Below are positions 25,858 to 33,176 of a stretch of DNA of 59,132 bases, piece after piece (position 1 is the first letter of the stretch; the number at the start of each line of letters is the position of its first letter). The stretch spans positions 1 to 59,132 of the forward strand of contig JAMPFM010000013.1 of the NCBI GenBank assembly GCA_023664455.1, given 5' to 3'. The stretch comes from Blautia sp. GTDB lineage: Bacteria > Bacillota > Clostridia > Lachnospirales > Lachnospiraceae. The position numbers were made by a program, and so were the translations under genes. A model generated the notes under the pieces. That model saw only the letters and a list, made by a program, of their open reading frames with translations, made no database searches and was not told the origin of the DNA.

Positions 25858-26253
25858 ATGGACGTAAAGCAGCTGGTGTTTTCTATACTGGAAACCGTCA
25901 TAAAAATAGCAGCCGCCATCTTTATTATCATGTTTGTCTATGACGCGGCGGTGAAGGCATATGATTATGGCTACCGCGTTTTTGCGGAAGAACCGATGAC
26001 GGTGGGGGAAGGCAGGACGATCAGTATCTATATCAAAGAGGACGATTCTGTAAAGGATATCGGGGAAGATTTGGAGTCCAAAGGTCTGATACGGGACGCA
26101 AACTTATTTGTCATACAGGAGCTTTTGTCGGAAAATCATGGGGAAATCCAGCCTGGGGTCTATGATTTGAATACTTCCATGAGAAGCGAGGAAATGCTGG
26201 CGATTATGGCAGCAGGGGAAGCGGAGGATTCGGAGGAAGAGGATGATAGTTGA
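25858..26253 (+). CDS. MltG N-domain-like membrane protein lacking the catalytic domain
   Basis: 131 aa. One membrane helix (about residues 10-28) is followed by an extracytoplasmic domain resembling the LysM-like domain of MltG/YceG: ISIYIKEDDSVKDIGEDLESKGLIRDANLFVIQELL ... IQPGVYDLNTSMRSEEMLAIMA. The transglycosylase domain of MltG is absent and the protein ends in an acidic tail. Such short forms recur in Lachnospiraceae. It could bind glycan or modulate a full MltG; function not known. Its end overlaps the next gene by 11 nt. Confidence 0.68.
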   Translation: MDVKQLVFSILETVIKIAAAIFIIMFVYDAAVKAYDYGYRVFAEEPMTVGEGRTISIYIKEDDSVKDIGEDLESKGLIRDANLFVIQELLSENHGEIQPGVYDLNTSMRSEEMLAIMAAGEAEDSEEEDDS

Positions 26254-26917
26254 TGAGCGTACCGTAGCGTTTATTAATTCCCTTGATTCAGGGAATACCC
26301 CTTTATTAAATGAGATAGAGAAAGAAGCGAAGAAAACCAATGTGCCGATTATCAGGACGGAAATGCAGAGCTTCATGAAACTGCTGCTTGCGATGCAGAA
26401 GCCCTCATCCATTCTGGAAGTTGGCTGCGCCATTGGTTTTTCTGCATTATTGATGAGCGAATATGCGCCTGAAGGGTGCAGGATTACGACGATTGAGAAA
26501 TATGAGAAAAGGATTCCCATTGCCAGGGAAAATTTCCGGCGCGCAGGAAAAGAGGACTGCATCACCTTATTGGAAGGGGACGCCGCAGACTGGCTGAAGA
26601 AACTGGACGGAATCTATGATTTCATCTTCATGGACGCCGCCAAAGGGCAGTATATCCATTTTCTGCCAGATATCCTGCGTCTGCTTGGGGAAGGCGGGAT
26701 TCTTTTATCCGATAATGTCTTACAGGACGGAGACCTTATCCAGTCCCGCTATGCGGTAACGAGAAGAAACCGGACGATACATACCCGTATGCGGGATTAT
26801 CTGTATGAGCTGAAACATCATCCGCAGCTGGAAACGGCGATTCTGCCGCTGGGGGACGGGGTGACGCTGAGCGTTAAGACAAAAAGAAACTCTAAGCTTG
26901 TAGAGTGCACAAGCTAA
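26243..26917 (+). CDS. trmR: O-methyltransferase, probable tRNA ho5U methyltransferase
   Basis: 224-residue SAM methyltransferase of the catechol-OMT-like family 3, with motif I ILEVGCAIGFSALLM (about residue 59), the DFIFMDAAKGQY metal/substrate motif and SDNVLQDG. The adjacent U32 gene matches the Bacillus yrrM-yrrN-yrrO arrangement, in which YrrM (TrmR) methylates 5-hydroxyuridine 34 of tRNA to mo5U. The assignment rests on family plus context. The start overlaps the upstream gene by 11 nt, and the stop lies inside a strong stem. Confidence 0.8.
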   Translation: MIVDERTVAFINSLDSGNTPLLNEIEKEAKKTNVPIIRTEMQSFMKLLLAMQKPSSILEVGCAIGFSALLMSEYAPEGCRITTIEKYEKRIPIARENFRRAGKEDCITLLEGDAADWLKKLDGIYDFIFMDAAKGQYIHFLPDILRLLGEGGILLSDNVLQDGDLIQSRYAVTRRNRTIHTRMRDYLYELKHHPQLETAILPLGDGVTLSVKTKRNSKLVECTS

Positions 26918-26984
26918 GAGTTTCTACGATTTGCGCTGCAAATCTTTTTGTCCTGCAGAATGTCTCTGACGAGTCCATTCTGCA
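26886..26984 (+). terminator. Three consecutive stem-loops between trmR and trhP
   Basis: Stem 1 at 26886-26924 (GAAACTCT/AGAGTTTC extended by AGCTTGT/ACAAGCT) covers the trmR stop. Stem 2 at 26928-26944 is GATTTGC-GCT-GCAAATC followed by TTTTT, an intrinsic terminator. Stem 3 at 26954-26984 is TGCAGAATG/CATTCTGCA. Stem 2 may attenuate read-through into trhP. Confidence 0.75.
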
Positions 26985-27024
26985 TGGGTTTTGACTGAAA
27001 TAATAAAACAAACGGGGTGGTCGT

Positions 27025-28251
27025 ATGAAGAGACCGGAGCTGCTGGTTCCGGCGAGTAGTCTGGAAGTATTAAAAACAGCTGTTATTTTTGGGGCAGATG
27101 CGGTTTATATCGGCGGGGAAGCTTTCGGACTGCGCGCTAAGGCGAAAAATTTTTCCGAAGAAGAAATGGCGCAGGGAATCGCTTTTGCCCATGCCCACGG
27201 CGTGCGCGTGCATGTGACCGCGAATATTCTGGCGCATAATGGGGATCTGGAAGGCGCGGCAACATATTTTACCAGGTTAAGGGAATTGGCGCCGGACGCC
27301 TTGATTATCGCGGATCCGGGGATGTTTCTGCTGGCGAAGGAAATCTGCCCGGACATAGAGATTCATGTGTCCACACAGGCGAATAATACCAATTATATGA
27401 CGTACCAATTCTGGCATAAGCTGGGCGCGAGACGGGTGGTGTCGGCAAGGGAGCTGTCTTTACAGGAAATTAAGGAAATCCGGGCGCAGATTCCCGAAGA
27501 AATGGAAATAGAGAGCTTTATCCACGGGGCGATGTGTATTTCCTATTCGGGACGCTGTCTTCTGAGCAGTTATTTTACAGGCAGAGATGCAAACCGTGGA
27601 GCGTGCACCCATCCCTGCCGCTGGAAATATGCGGTAGTGGAGGAAAAAAGACCCGGAGAATATTTTCCGGTTTATGAGAATGAGAGGGGCACATATATTT
27701 TTAACTCCAAAGATTTATGCATGATAGAGCATATTCCTGAAATGCTGGATGCGGGAATCGACAGTTTCAAGATAGAGGGCAGGATGAAGACGGCGCTCTA
27801 TGTGGCGACGGTGGCGCGCACTTATCGTAAGGCAATCGACGATTGTCTGGAATCGGAAGAAAAGTATCGTGCCAATATGGAATGGTATCGGGAAGAAATC
27901 GCAAAGTGCACCTACCGCCAGTTTACGACGGGCTTCTATTTTGGGAAACCAGACGAGACGACGCAGATTTACGATAACAGTACTTATATCAATGAATATA
28001 CCTATCTGGGTATCGTAAATTCCCTGGACGGACAGAACACTGCCCATATCGAGCAGAGGAACAAATTCCGCGTGGGGGACGAGATTGAAATTATGAAACC
28101 GGATGGCAGGAACCTGCCGGTCAACGTGCTTCATATGTATGACGAAGACGGAAAGCCGGTGGAAAGCTGCCCACATTCCAAGCAGAAGATATCCCTTGTC
28201 CTGTCGCAAGTCCCGGCGCAGTATGATATTTTGAGAAAAAAGTGCGAGTAA
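27025..28251 (+). CDS. trhP: Peptidase U32-family tRNA hydroxylation protein
   Basis: 408 aa. The N-terminal TIM-barrel-like part starts RPELLVPASSLEVLKTAVIFGADAVYIGGEAFGLRA, and the U32 signature ESFIHGAMCISYSGRCLLSSYFTGRDANRGACTHPCRW follows at about residue 167, with conserved cysteines for a cofactor. TrhP proteins use prephenate to make 5-hydroxyuridine 34 in tRNA, the substrate for TrmR just upstream. Older names call it a collagenase-like protease. A single U32 gene is here, while Bacillus has two. Confidence 0.85.
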   Translation: MKRPELLVPASSLEVLKTAVIFGADAVYIGGEAFGLRAKAKNFSEEEMAQGIAFAHAHGVRVHVTANILAHNGDLEGAATYFTRLRELAPDALIIADPGMFLLAKEICPDIEIHVSTQANNTNYMTYQFWHKLGARRVVSARELSLQEIKEIRAQIPEEMEIESFIHGAMCISYSGRCLLSSYFTGRDANRGACTHPCRWKYAVVEEKRPGEYFPVYENERGTYIFNSKDLCMIEHIPEMLDAGIDSFKIEGRMKTALYVATVARTYRKAIDDCLESEEKYRANMEWYREEIAKCTYRQFTTGFYFGKPDETTQIYDNSTYINEYTYLGIVNSLDGQNTAHIEQRNKFRVGDEIEIMKPDGRNLPVNVLHMYDEDGKPVESCPHSKQKISLVLSQVPAQYDILRKKCE

Positions 28252-28336
28252 GGCGTAAGTAAAAGTATAAGTAAAGCGCTGTCTGGAAATGGATTTCTCT
28301 GGAAATGCATTTGCAAATTGTATCCCGGTATTATTG

Positions 28337-28342
28337 TATAAT
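28337..28342 (+). promoter_or_regulatory. Candidate glnN promoter -10 box
   Basis: TATAAT in an AT-rich gap about 330 nt before glnN. The nearest TTGCAA is 20 bp upstream, so the -35 is poor. Transcripts from here would cross the terminator at 28510. Confidence 0.45.
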
Positions 28343-28378
28343 ATGAACAGCAAAACGGTCTGAAAAGCGTCATTTTTC

Positions 28379-28460
28379 GCAAAAGTCACAAAATTGCGTC
28401 CGGGGTATTGCATTTTTATAAAAAGTAGGGTATTTTATAAAACAGAGATTGCAAAAGTCA
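28379..28460. repeat. Direct repeat GCAAAAGTCA in the glnN leader
   Basis: GCAAAAGTCA occurs at 28379-28388 and 28451-28460, 72 bp apart; each is followed by a related AAAATTG. They could be protein-binding sites or part of an RNA fold. Confidence 0.45.
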
Positions 28461-28496
28461 GTGACGATTGCAAAATTGAATAATGATGTAAAATGA

Positions 28497-28539
28497 TTTT
28501 GAACAAAGATGTTCCAAAGTTTTTTTGGGGCATTTTTTT
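28497..28539 (+). terminator. Terminator/antiterminator upstream of glnN
   Basis: TGTTCCAAA (28510-28518) pairs with TTTGGGGCA (28524-28532, two G-U pairs), followed by TTTTTTT. TTTTGAAC (28497-28504) can instead pair with GTTCCAAA (28511-28518), destroying the terminator. These mutually exclusive pairings suggest transcription attenuation of glnN. Confidence 0.6.
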
Positions 28540-28544
28540 ATATA

Positions 28545-28645
28545 ACAGGAAATTGCTCGACGTTGTGGAAGAATGTGAAGCATTCTTTCCAGGATAATCA
28601 CGTAAGTGATGTTCTTGTAGGTATGTGCGTAAGCAATTTCCCTGT
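28545..28645 (+). ncRNA. Folded 101-nt leader element before glnN
   Basis: ACAGGAAATTGCT (28545-28557) pairs with AGCAATTTCCCTGT (28632-28645), with one bulged G, closing a junction that holds GGAAGAATG/CATTCTTTCC (28567-28590, one bulge) and ATCAC-GTAA-GTGAT (28597-28610). It ends 28 nt before the glnN start. I do not recognise it as a named riboswitch; it may control glnN expression. Confidence 0.55.
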
Positions 28646-28673
28646 AATCAATAAGGAAAGAGGGAGTAATAGG

Positions 28674-30785
28674 ATGAGTGAAGTTTTTAATGTAGAAGAG
28701 ATTTTTGGACAGAACTTATTTACGCTTGGTAAAATGAAAGAACGTCTGCCGAAAAATGTATACAAGGAAGTCGTTAAGGTCATGGACCAGGGCGGCGAGT
28801 TGTCGATGGAAGCGGCGAATGTCGTTGCCAAAGCGATGAAAGACTGGGCGGTGGAACATGGCGCAACCCATTATACGCACTGGTTCCAGCCACTGACGGG
28901 CATTACGGCGGAAAAACACGACTCTTTTGTCGCACATCCCGACGAAGCGGGCAAGATGCTGACGGAATTTTCCGGGAAAGAATTAATCAAAGGGGAGCCG
29001 GACGCTTCTTCCTTCCCTTCCGGCGGTCTGCGCGCGACTTTTGAGGCAAGAGGCTATACGGCGTGGGATATCACCTCTCCCGCATTCTTAAAAGAATCCG
29101 CTTGCGGTCCGGTACTCTGTATTCCTACGGCATTTTGTTCCTATACAGGAGATGCGCTGGATAAAAAGACGCCGCTTCTACGTTCTATGGAAGCATTGAG
29201 CGAACAGGCGCTTCGCATCGTCCGCCTTTTCGGAAACAACGAGGCGACGAAAGTCGTTGCATCCGTAGGACCGGAGCAGGAATATTTCCTGGTTGATGAA
29301 GATTTATATATGAAAAGGACAGATTTAATGTTTGCCGGACGTACTTTGTTCGGAGCACCCGCACCGAAGGGTCAGGAAATGGAAGATCATTATTTCGGTG
29401 TTATCAGAGAGCGCGTCGGCGCTTATATGAAAGATTTGAACGAAGAACTCTGGAAACTGGGCGTTACCGCGAAGACCCAGCACAACGAAGTGGCTCCCGC
29501 GCAGCATGAACTGGCGCCGATTTATGAGACTGCCAATATTGCGGTAGACCACAATCAGCTTGTCATGGAAACAATGAAAAGAGTGGCGATTAAACACCAC
29601 ATGCGCTGCCTTCTCCATGAAAAACCGTATGCCGGCGTGAACGGTTCCGGTAAGCACAATAACTGGTCCATTACGACGGATAACGGCGTGAATCTTTTGG
29701 ATCCAGGCGAGACGCCCAATGAAAATATCCAGTTTCTGCTGGTACTTGCATGCATCATGAAAGCGGTAGATACCCATGCAGATTTGCTTCGTCAATCCGC
29801 TGCGGATGTGGGCAATGACCACAGATTGGGCGCAAATGAGGCTCCGCCGGCAATCATCTCGATTTTCCTTGGCGAGCAGTTAGAAGATGTGGTAAGCCAG
29901 TTGATTGAAACCGGTTCCGCTACCTCTGTAAAAGAAGGCGGCAAACTGCTGACCGGCGTTTCGACCCTGCCTGATTTCCAGAAAGATGCAACGGACAGAA
30001 ACAGGACTTCACCCTTTGCGTTTACAGGAAATAAATTTGAATTTCGTATGGTTGGTTCCGCCGACTCGATTGCAAGCCCCAATACGATATTAAACGCGAT
30101 TGTTGCAGAAAGCTTCTGTGAAGCGGCGGATAAACTGGAAAAAGCAGATAATCTGGAAGTAGCGATTCATGATTTAATTAAAGAATATATGACGGCGCAC
30201 CAGAGAATTATTTTCAATGGCAATGGTTACGCAGAAGAGTGGGTAGAAGAAGCTGCCAAGAGAGGGCTTCCGAATATCAAATCCATGATTGAAGCTGCGG
30301 CAAGCATTACCACCGATAAAGCAGTCAAACTGTTTGAAAGATTCCATATCTTTACAAAAGTGGAATTGGAATCCCGTGAAGAAATTATCTATGAAACGTA
30401 TGCAAAATCGATTAATATCGAGGCTTTGACGATGATTGATATGGCAGGAAAACAGATTATCCCGGCGGTTGTCAGATACAGCAAGGTCCTTGCAGATACG
30501 GTCAATGCGGTAAAAGAAGCGGGTGCGGACGCAGGAATGCAGACAGAGCTGCTGAAAACGGTCAGCGCAAAACTTGCTGCAATGCAGACGGCTTTGACGG
30601 AATTAAAGAAAGTGGAATCCCAGGCTTCCACTATGGAAAATGCAAAAGAGCAGGCGTTTTTCTATAAAGATGCTGTGAAAACGGCAATGGAAGCGCTCCG
30701 CGAGCCGGCGGATGAGCTGGAAATGATTGTGGACAAAGAAATCTGGCCGCTTCCGTCTTACGGAGAGCTGATGTTTGAAATTTAA
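28674..30785 (+). CDS. glnN: Glutamine synthetase type III
   Basis: ATP-dependent ligation of ammonia to glutamate. The 703-aa length and sequence (N-terminal FGQNLFTLGKMKERLPKNVYKEVVKVM, HYTHWFQPLTG, FPSGGLRATFEARGYTAWD, EVAPAQHELAPIYE, GSGKHNNWSI) fit the large GlnN class of Clostridia and Bacteroides. ATG 28674 follows AGGGAG; the frame is open further upstream but that part overlaps the folded leader. It is monocistronic and ends before a terminator. Regulation probably acts through the leader. Confidence 0.93.
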   Translation: MSEVFNVEEIFGQNLFTLGKMKERLPKNVYKEVVKVMDQGGELSMEAANVVAKAMKDWAVEHGATHYTHWFQPLTGITAEKHDSFVAHPDEAGKMLTEFSGKELIKGEPDASSFPSGGLRATFEARGYTAWDITSPAFLKESACGPVLCIPTAFCSYTGDALDKKTPLLRSMEALSEQALRIVRLFGNNEATKVVASVGPEQEYFLVDEDLYMKRTDLMFAGRTLFGAPAPKGQEMEDHYFGVIRERVGAYMKDLNEELWKLGVTAKTQHNEVAPAQHELAPIYETANIAVDHNQLVMETMKRVAIKHHMRCLLHEKPYAGVNGSGKHNNWSITTDNGVNLLDPGETPNENIQFLLVLACIMKAVDTHADLLRQSAADVGNDHRLGANEAPPAIISIFLGEQLEDVVSQLIETGSATSVKEGGKLLTGVSTLPDFQKDATDRNRTSPFAFTGNKFEFRMVGSADSIASPNTILNAIVAESFCEAADKLEKADNLEVAIHDLIKEYMTAHQRIIFNGNGYAEEWVEEAAKRGLPNIKSMIEAAASITTDKAVKLFERFHIFTKVELESREEIIYETYAKSINIEALTMIDMAGKQIIPAVVRYSKVLADTVNAVKEAGADAGMQTELLKTVSAKLAAMQTALTELKKVESQASTMENAKEQAFFYKDAVKTAMEALREPADELEMIVDKEIWPLPSYGELMFEI

Positions 30786-30827
30786 TGGTTCCCTATTTTT
30801 CCTATTTCATATTTTATATTTTATGCG

Positions 30828-30863
30828 GGGCAGACAGGGCTTTTGGCTGTCTGTCCTGTTTTA
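30828..30863 (+). terminator. glnN terminator
   Basis: GGGCAGACAG (30828-30837) pairs with CTGTCTGTCC (30847-30856, one G-U), followed by TGTTTTA. Confidence 0.8.
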
Positions 30864-30985
30864 CGGCATGAAGCCGCACACTGGGAAAGGGGTGTGTTTA
30901 TTTCTGTGAAATATGGAAAAAATAGAGAAACAGAGAAAATATGAAAATTTCAAATAGAGAAAATAGAGAAAATAAAAATTAGGGC

Positions 30986-31014
30986 TTGCAAATTTCTGAA
31001 AGATGCTGTATAAT
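30986..31014 (+). promoter_or_regulatory. tRNA-Gln promoter
   Basis: TTGCAA (30986-30991), 17-bp spacer, TATAAT (31009-31014), 19 nt before the tRNA. The preceding 30906-30975 is a low-complexity run of AATAGAGAAA-like repeats. Confidence 0.8.
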
Positions 31015-31032
31015 TGCAAATTGTAATGCTGA

Positions 31033-31104
31033 TGGGCTATCGCCAAACGGTAAGGCAACGGACTCTGACTCCGTCATTTCAAGGTTCGAATCCTTGTAGC
31101 CCAG
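31033..31104 (+). tRNA. tRNA-Gln (anticodon CTG)
   Basis: A complete cloverleaf can be drawn: acceptor TGGGCTA/TAGCCCA with discriminator G, D-arm CGCCAAACGGTAAGGC, anticodon stem ACGGA/TCCGT with loop CTCTGAC (anticodon CTG), and T-arm CAAGGTTCGAATCCTTG. The CCA end is not encoded. It has its own promoter and terminator. tRNA genes are common integration sites, and an AT-rich accessory stretch follows. Confidence 0.95.
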
Positions 31105-31112
31105 CTAGAGAG

Positions 31113-31144
31113 ACCCCGGTGGAGATGATCCGCCGGGGTTTTTG
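31113..31144 (+). terminator. tRNA-Gln terminator
   Basis: ACCCCGGTGGA (31113-31123), loop GATGA, TCCGCCGGGGT (31129-31139, one G-U), then TTTT. Confidence 0.9.
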
Positions 31145-31273
31145 AGCGCGCTGAAATGCAGTGTTTATGCAGGGTTGCGGGAATTTGATGGTGGATTTGG
31201 AAAGAATGACCGGATTTGGGTTTTGGAGATAGTTTCCTGAAAAATACTGTTATTTTAGAGATTTTCTTAATGG

Positions 31274-31297
31274 ATAGGTCAATTTATAGGTCAATTT
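31274..31297. repeat. Two tandem copies of ATAGGTCAATTT
   Basis: Perfect 12-bp tandem repeat at 31274-31285 and 31286-31297, in the 390-nt gap between the tRNA terminator and the next gene. The gap has no other gene; a TATATA -10-like box with upstream TG lies at 31403-31411. Confidence 0.8.
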
Positions 31298-31497
31298 TGG
31301 GAATGAAAAAATATATTGTTTTATCTATTCTGGTTCTATTTTTGTCTTAAAGCGGTATCCGGGACAGCGAAAGTAAGAAATTGATTGAGGAAGCAGTCTT
31401 TTTGATATATAATAATTAAGTAGGCTTTCCAAAAGTTGGAATACGGAGGAAAGATTTTTATGTGAGATGAGGGAGTATAGCATAAGGGGACATTATT

Positions 31498-31773
31498 ATG
31501 ACTAGAAGTGATAATGTATTAAATATGCAGATAACGATTGCCAACTGCATGAAGCAGGAAGGGAATCTTGATTTTAGTAAAGTCAGCGAGCTTTTAGAGA
31601 AATATGATTTGCTTTCTTATATTGATGTATGTTATGAGGCATATAATTCTATGGGAATAAAGGGTATTTTGCAGGATAAAGAGTCAAAATTGTATGCAGA
31701 GTCACCAGAGTATGTATGGAGTATGTTAAGTGACGAGAATAATGGAAATATGGAATCATGGATAAAATATTGA
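31498..31773 (+). CDS. Small DUF3791-like protein
   Basis: 91 residues. The segment MQITIANCMKQEGNLDFSKVSELLEKYDLLSYIDVCYEAYNSMGIKGILQD resembles DUF3791, a small helical family often encoded beside toxin-like ART or TA genes in Lachnospiraceae. ATG follows AAGGGGA. It precedes the HEPN/MNT pair and lies in AT-rich DNA after the tRNA. Function is unknown and the family call is tentative. Confidence 0.5.
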   Translation: MTRSDNVLNMQITIANCMKQEGNLDFSKVSELLEKYDLLSYIDVCYEAYNSMGIKGILQDKESKLYAESPEYVWSMLSDENNGNMESWIKY

Positions 31774-31925
31774 TAAGAGTGCGGAGGTGATGCGGATATG
31801 ACGCCATTGGCAAAGTTCTCTTACCTATGTCTAAAGAAGATTTCCTGAATGATGCAGAGGTGACAGAAAAAGAGATTGTCAGTAGGAAGTATAAAAATGC
31901 AGAAAGGGTAAAGGAGGGAGTGGTT

Positions 31926-32318
31926 TTGCAGAATGAAAAAGAAATGGACTTGCATAAAAATTGGATAAAAGAGTTGGCTTTAAATTCTAAAACGATAGAG
32001 AAAGTTAAATTAGAAGCGACAGAAATGGTAAAATTGCTCATGGGAAAAGATTTGATGGAGGTTATTTTATATGGTTCCTGTGCGAGGGGTAATTATGAAG
32101 ATGATTCAGATATAGATATCGCGCTGCTTACAAAGTGTAATCGTATAGAAGCAAAAAAATATAATGACAGTTTGGCTCAAATCTCTACAGAACTAGCTAT
32201 GAAGTATTTTGTCATTATTAATTTTGTCAGTTTGCCATATAATGAATTTATTGAAAAAAGGACATGGTATGGTTATTTTAAAAATATAGATGTAGAAGGC
32301 GAGGTATTGTATGGATAG
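31926..32318 (+). CDS. mntA: MNT-type nucleotidyltransferase antitoxin
   Basis: Minimal nucleotidyltransferase with the motif GSCARGNYEDDSDID: GS (about residues 50-51), ten residues, then D-x-D (62, 64). MntA antitoxins inactivate HEPN toxins by adding AMP to a tyrosine. I use TTG 31926, seven bases after AAGGAGGG, giving 130 aa; the frame is open back to an ATG at 31827 without ribosome site, and that extra stretch may be remnant coding sequence. It overlaps the HEPN gene by 8 nt. The gene is AT-rich. Confidence 0.8.
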   Translation: MQNEKEMDLHKNWIKELALNSKTIEKVKLEATEMVKLLMGKDLMEVILYGSCARGNYEDDSDIDIALLTKCNRIEAKKYNDSLAQISTELAMKYFVIINFVSLPYNEFIEKRTWYGYFKNIDVEGEVLYG

Positions 32319-32715
32319 GGAATATTATAAGGAACTTGCCAGAGTCCGATTGGAAAGGGCGAAAGAACTTTTGAAAGATGCACTGGAGTTATTGGATAAA
32401 GAATCTTATAAATCGGCAAATAATAGGGCATTCTATGCAATGGAAAAAAGCATTAAAGCATTACTGGCAACAGAAGAAGTGGAAACAGCCACGCATAATG
32501 GTAGATTAAAACAGTTTAATTATCTTTTTATCCATAAAGGGAACGGAGATTTTACAATAGAAGACTATCAGAAGATTGCAAAAGCAGAACAGATAAGAAA
32601 TGCGTCTGATTATGATGATTTTTATATTGCAGGTAAAGAAGAAACAAAACAGCAGATTGATAATGCAGAATATATTGTAGATAAAGTAGACAAATATTTG
32701 AAAAATAATGCCTAA
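32311..32715 (+). CDS. hepT: HEPN-domain toxin
   Basis: 134-residue four-helix HEPN protein: YYKELARVRLERAKELLKDALELLDKESYKSANNRAFYAMEKSIKALLA, then the active-site helix AEQIRNASDYDDFY with Arg96-Asn97 and Tyr101 (R-x4-Y). HEPN toxins are ribonucleases; the tyrosine near the arginine is the modification target of the MNT partner. Overlap with the upstream antitoxin indicates a coupled operon. The gene is AT-rich relative to its neighbours. Roles in phage defence are known for related pairs. Confidence 0.8.
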   Translation: MDREYYKELARVRLERAKELLKDALELLDKESYKSANNRAFYAMEKSIKALLATEEVETATHNGRLKQFNYLFIHKGNGDFTIEDYQKIAKAEQIRNASDYDDFYIAGKEETKQQIDNAEYIVDKVDKYLKNNA

Positions 32716-32860
32716 GCGTGAATCATATTTTATTTTACTATCTATTTTTGATAGATTGCATGTTGTTATTTTCCATTTACAAAGATAGTATGGATATCTA
32801 TATGTGAAAAGAATATCAGAGATATTTTAAGATATTACTTATGGCGGAGGTAATGCAGAT

Positions 32861-33045
32861 ATGACGCCAATCAGAGCAAAAACGTTAGAGAAGAAGATTA
32901 TAATATGGTTGTAATGTTGGTTGAACGGCTTTCAGATAAACCTTCTAATGTTTTGAGACATGCAAGACAAAAGTATATAAAACAAAATCCTATGTCTATG
33001 GAAGAAATTGAGAATTACAGGAGTGAGAAATCAGGATGGAGTTAA
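32861..33045 (+). pseudogene. Frameshifted small gene after the HEPN/MNT pair
   Basis: ATG 32861 has a good GGAGG site but its frame (MTPIRAKTL...) stops after 17 codons. A one-base shift near 32886 would join it to an open frame, REEDYNMVVMLVERLSDKPS ... NPMSMEEIENYRSEKSGWS, ending at 33045. The C-terminal part resembles small antitoxin-like proteins. A shorter product from ATG 32905 (46 aa) is possible. The remaining gap up to 33176 holds only the next promoter. Confidence 0.5.
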
Positions 33046-33090
33046 TAATGGCAAGAGAAGAACGAATAAGAATAATCGTCCATTCCCCGG

Positions 33091-33118
33091 TTGACAAATC
33101 CCCCACAATTTGTAAAAT
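33091..33118 (+). promoter_or_regulatory. Promoter of the thioesterase gene
   Basis: TTGACA (33091-33096), 16-bp spacer, TAAAAT (33113-33118), about 60 nt before the start. Confidence 0.7.
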
Positions 33119-33176
33119 AATACATTGTACAGGATAAATAAAAACTACATGAAACCGGACAGGACGGAGGATTTGT

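Larger units (their letters stand above)
31781..32869. repeat. 26-bp direct repeats flanking the HEPN/MNT pair
   Basis: 31781-31806 and 32844-32869 match at 24 of 26 bases; each includes a GGAGGT ribosome site and begins an ATGACGCCA reading frame. The first is followed by a frame that stops after 16 codons, the second by the frameshifted small gene at 32861. They bracket the toxin-antitoxin pair and look like a duplication made when it was inserted. Confidence 0.7.

Noticed and set aside
28545-28645. ANTAR-type or glnA riboswitch identity for the glnN leader
   Set aside because: The hairpin loops are five and four bases and do not show the ANTAR hexaloop pattern, and the glnA motif conserved segments are not seen.
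31033-33176. Integrated element with att sites at tRNA-Gln
   Set aside because: No second copy of the tRNA 3' end and no integrase gene is visible before the thioesterase gene, so an integrase-mediated island is not supported.
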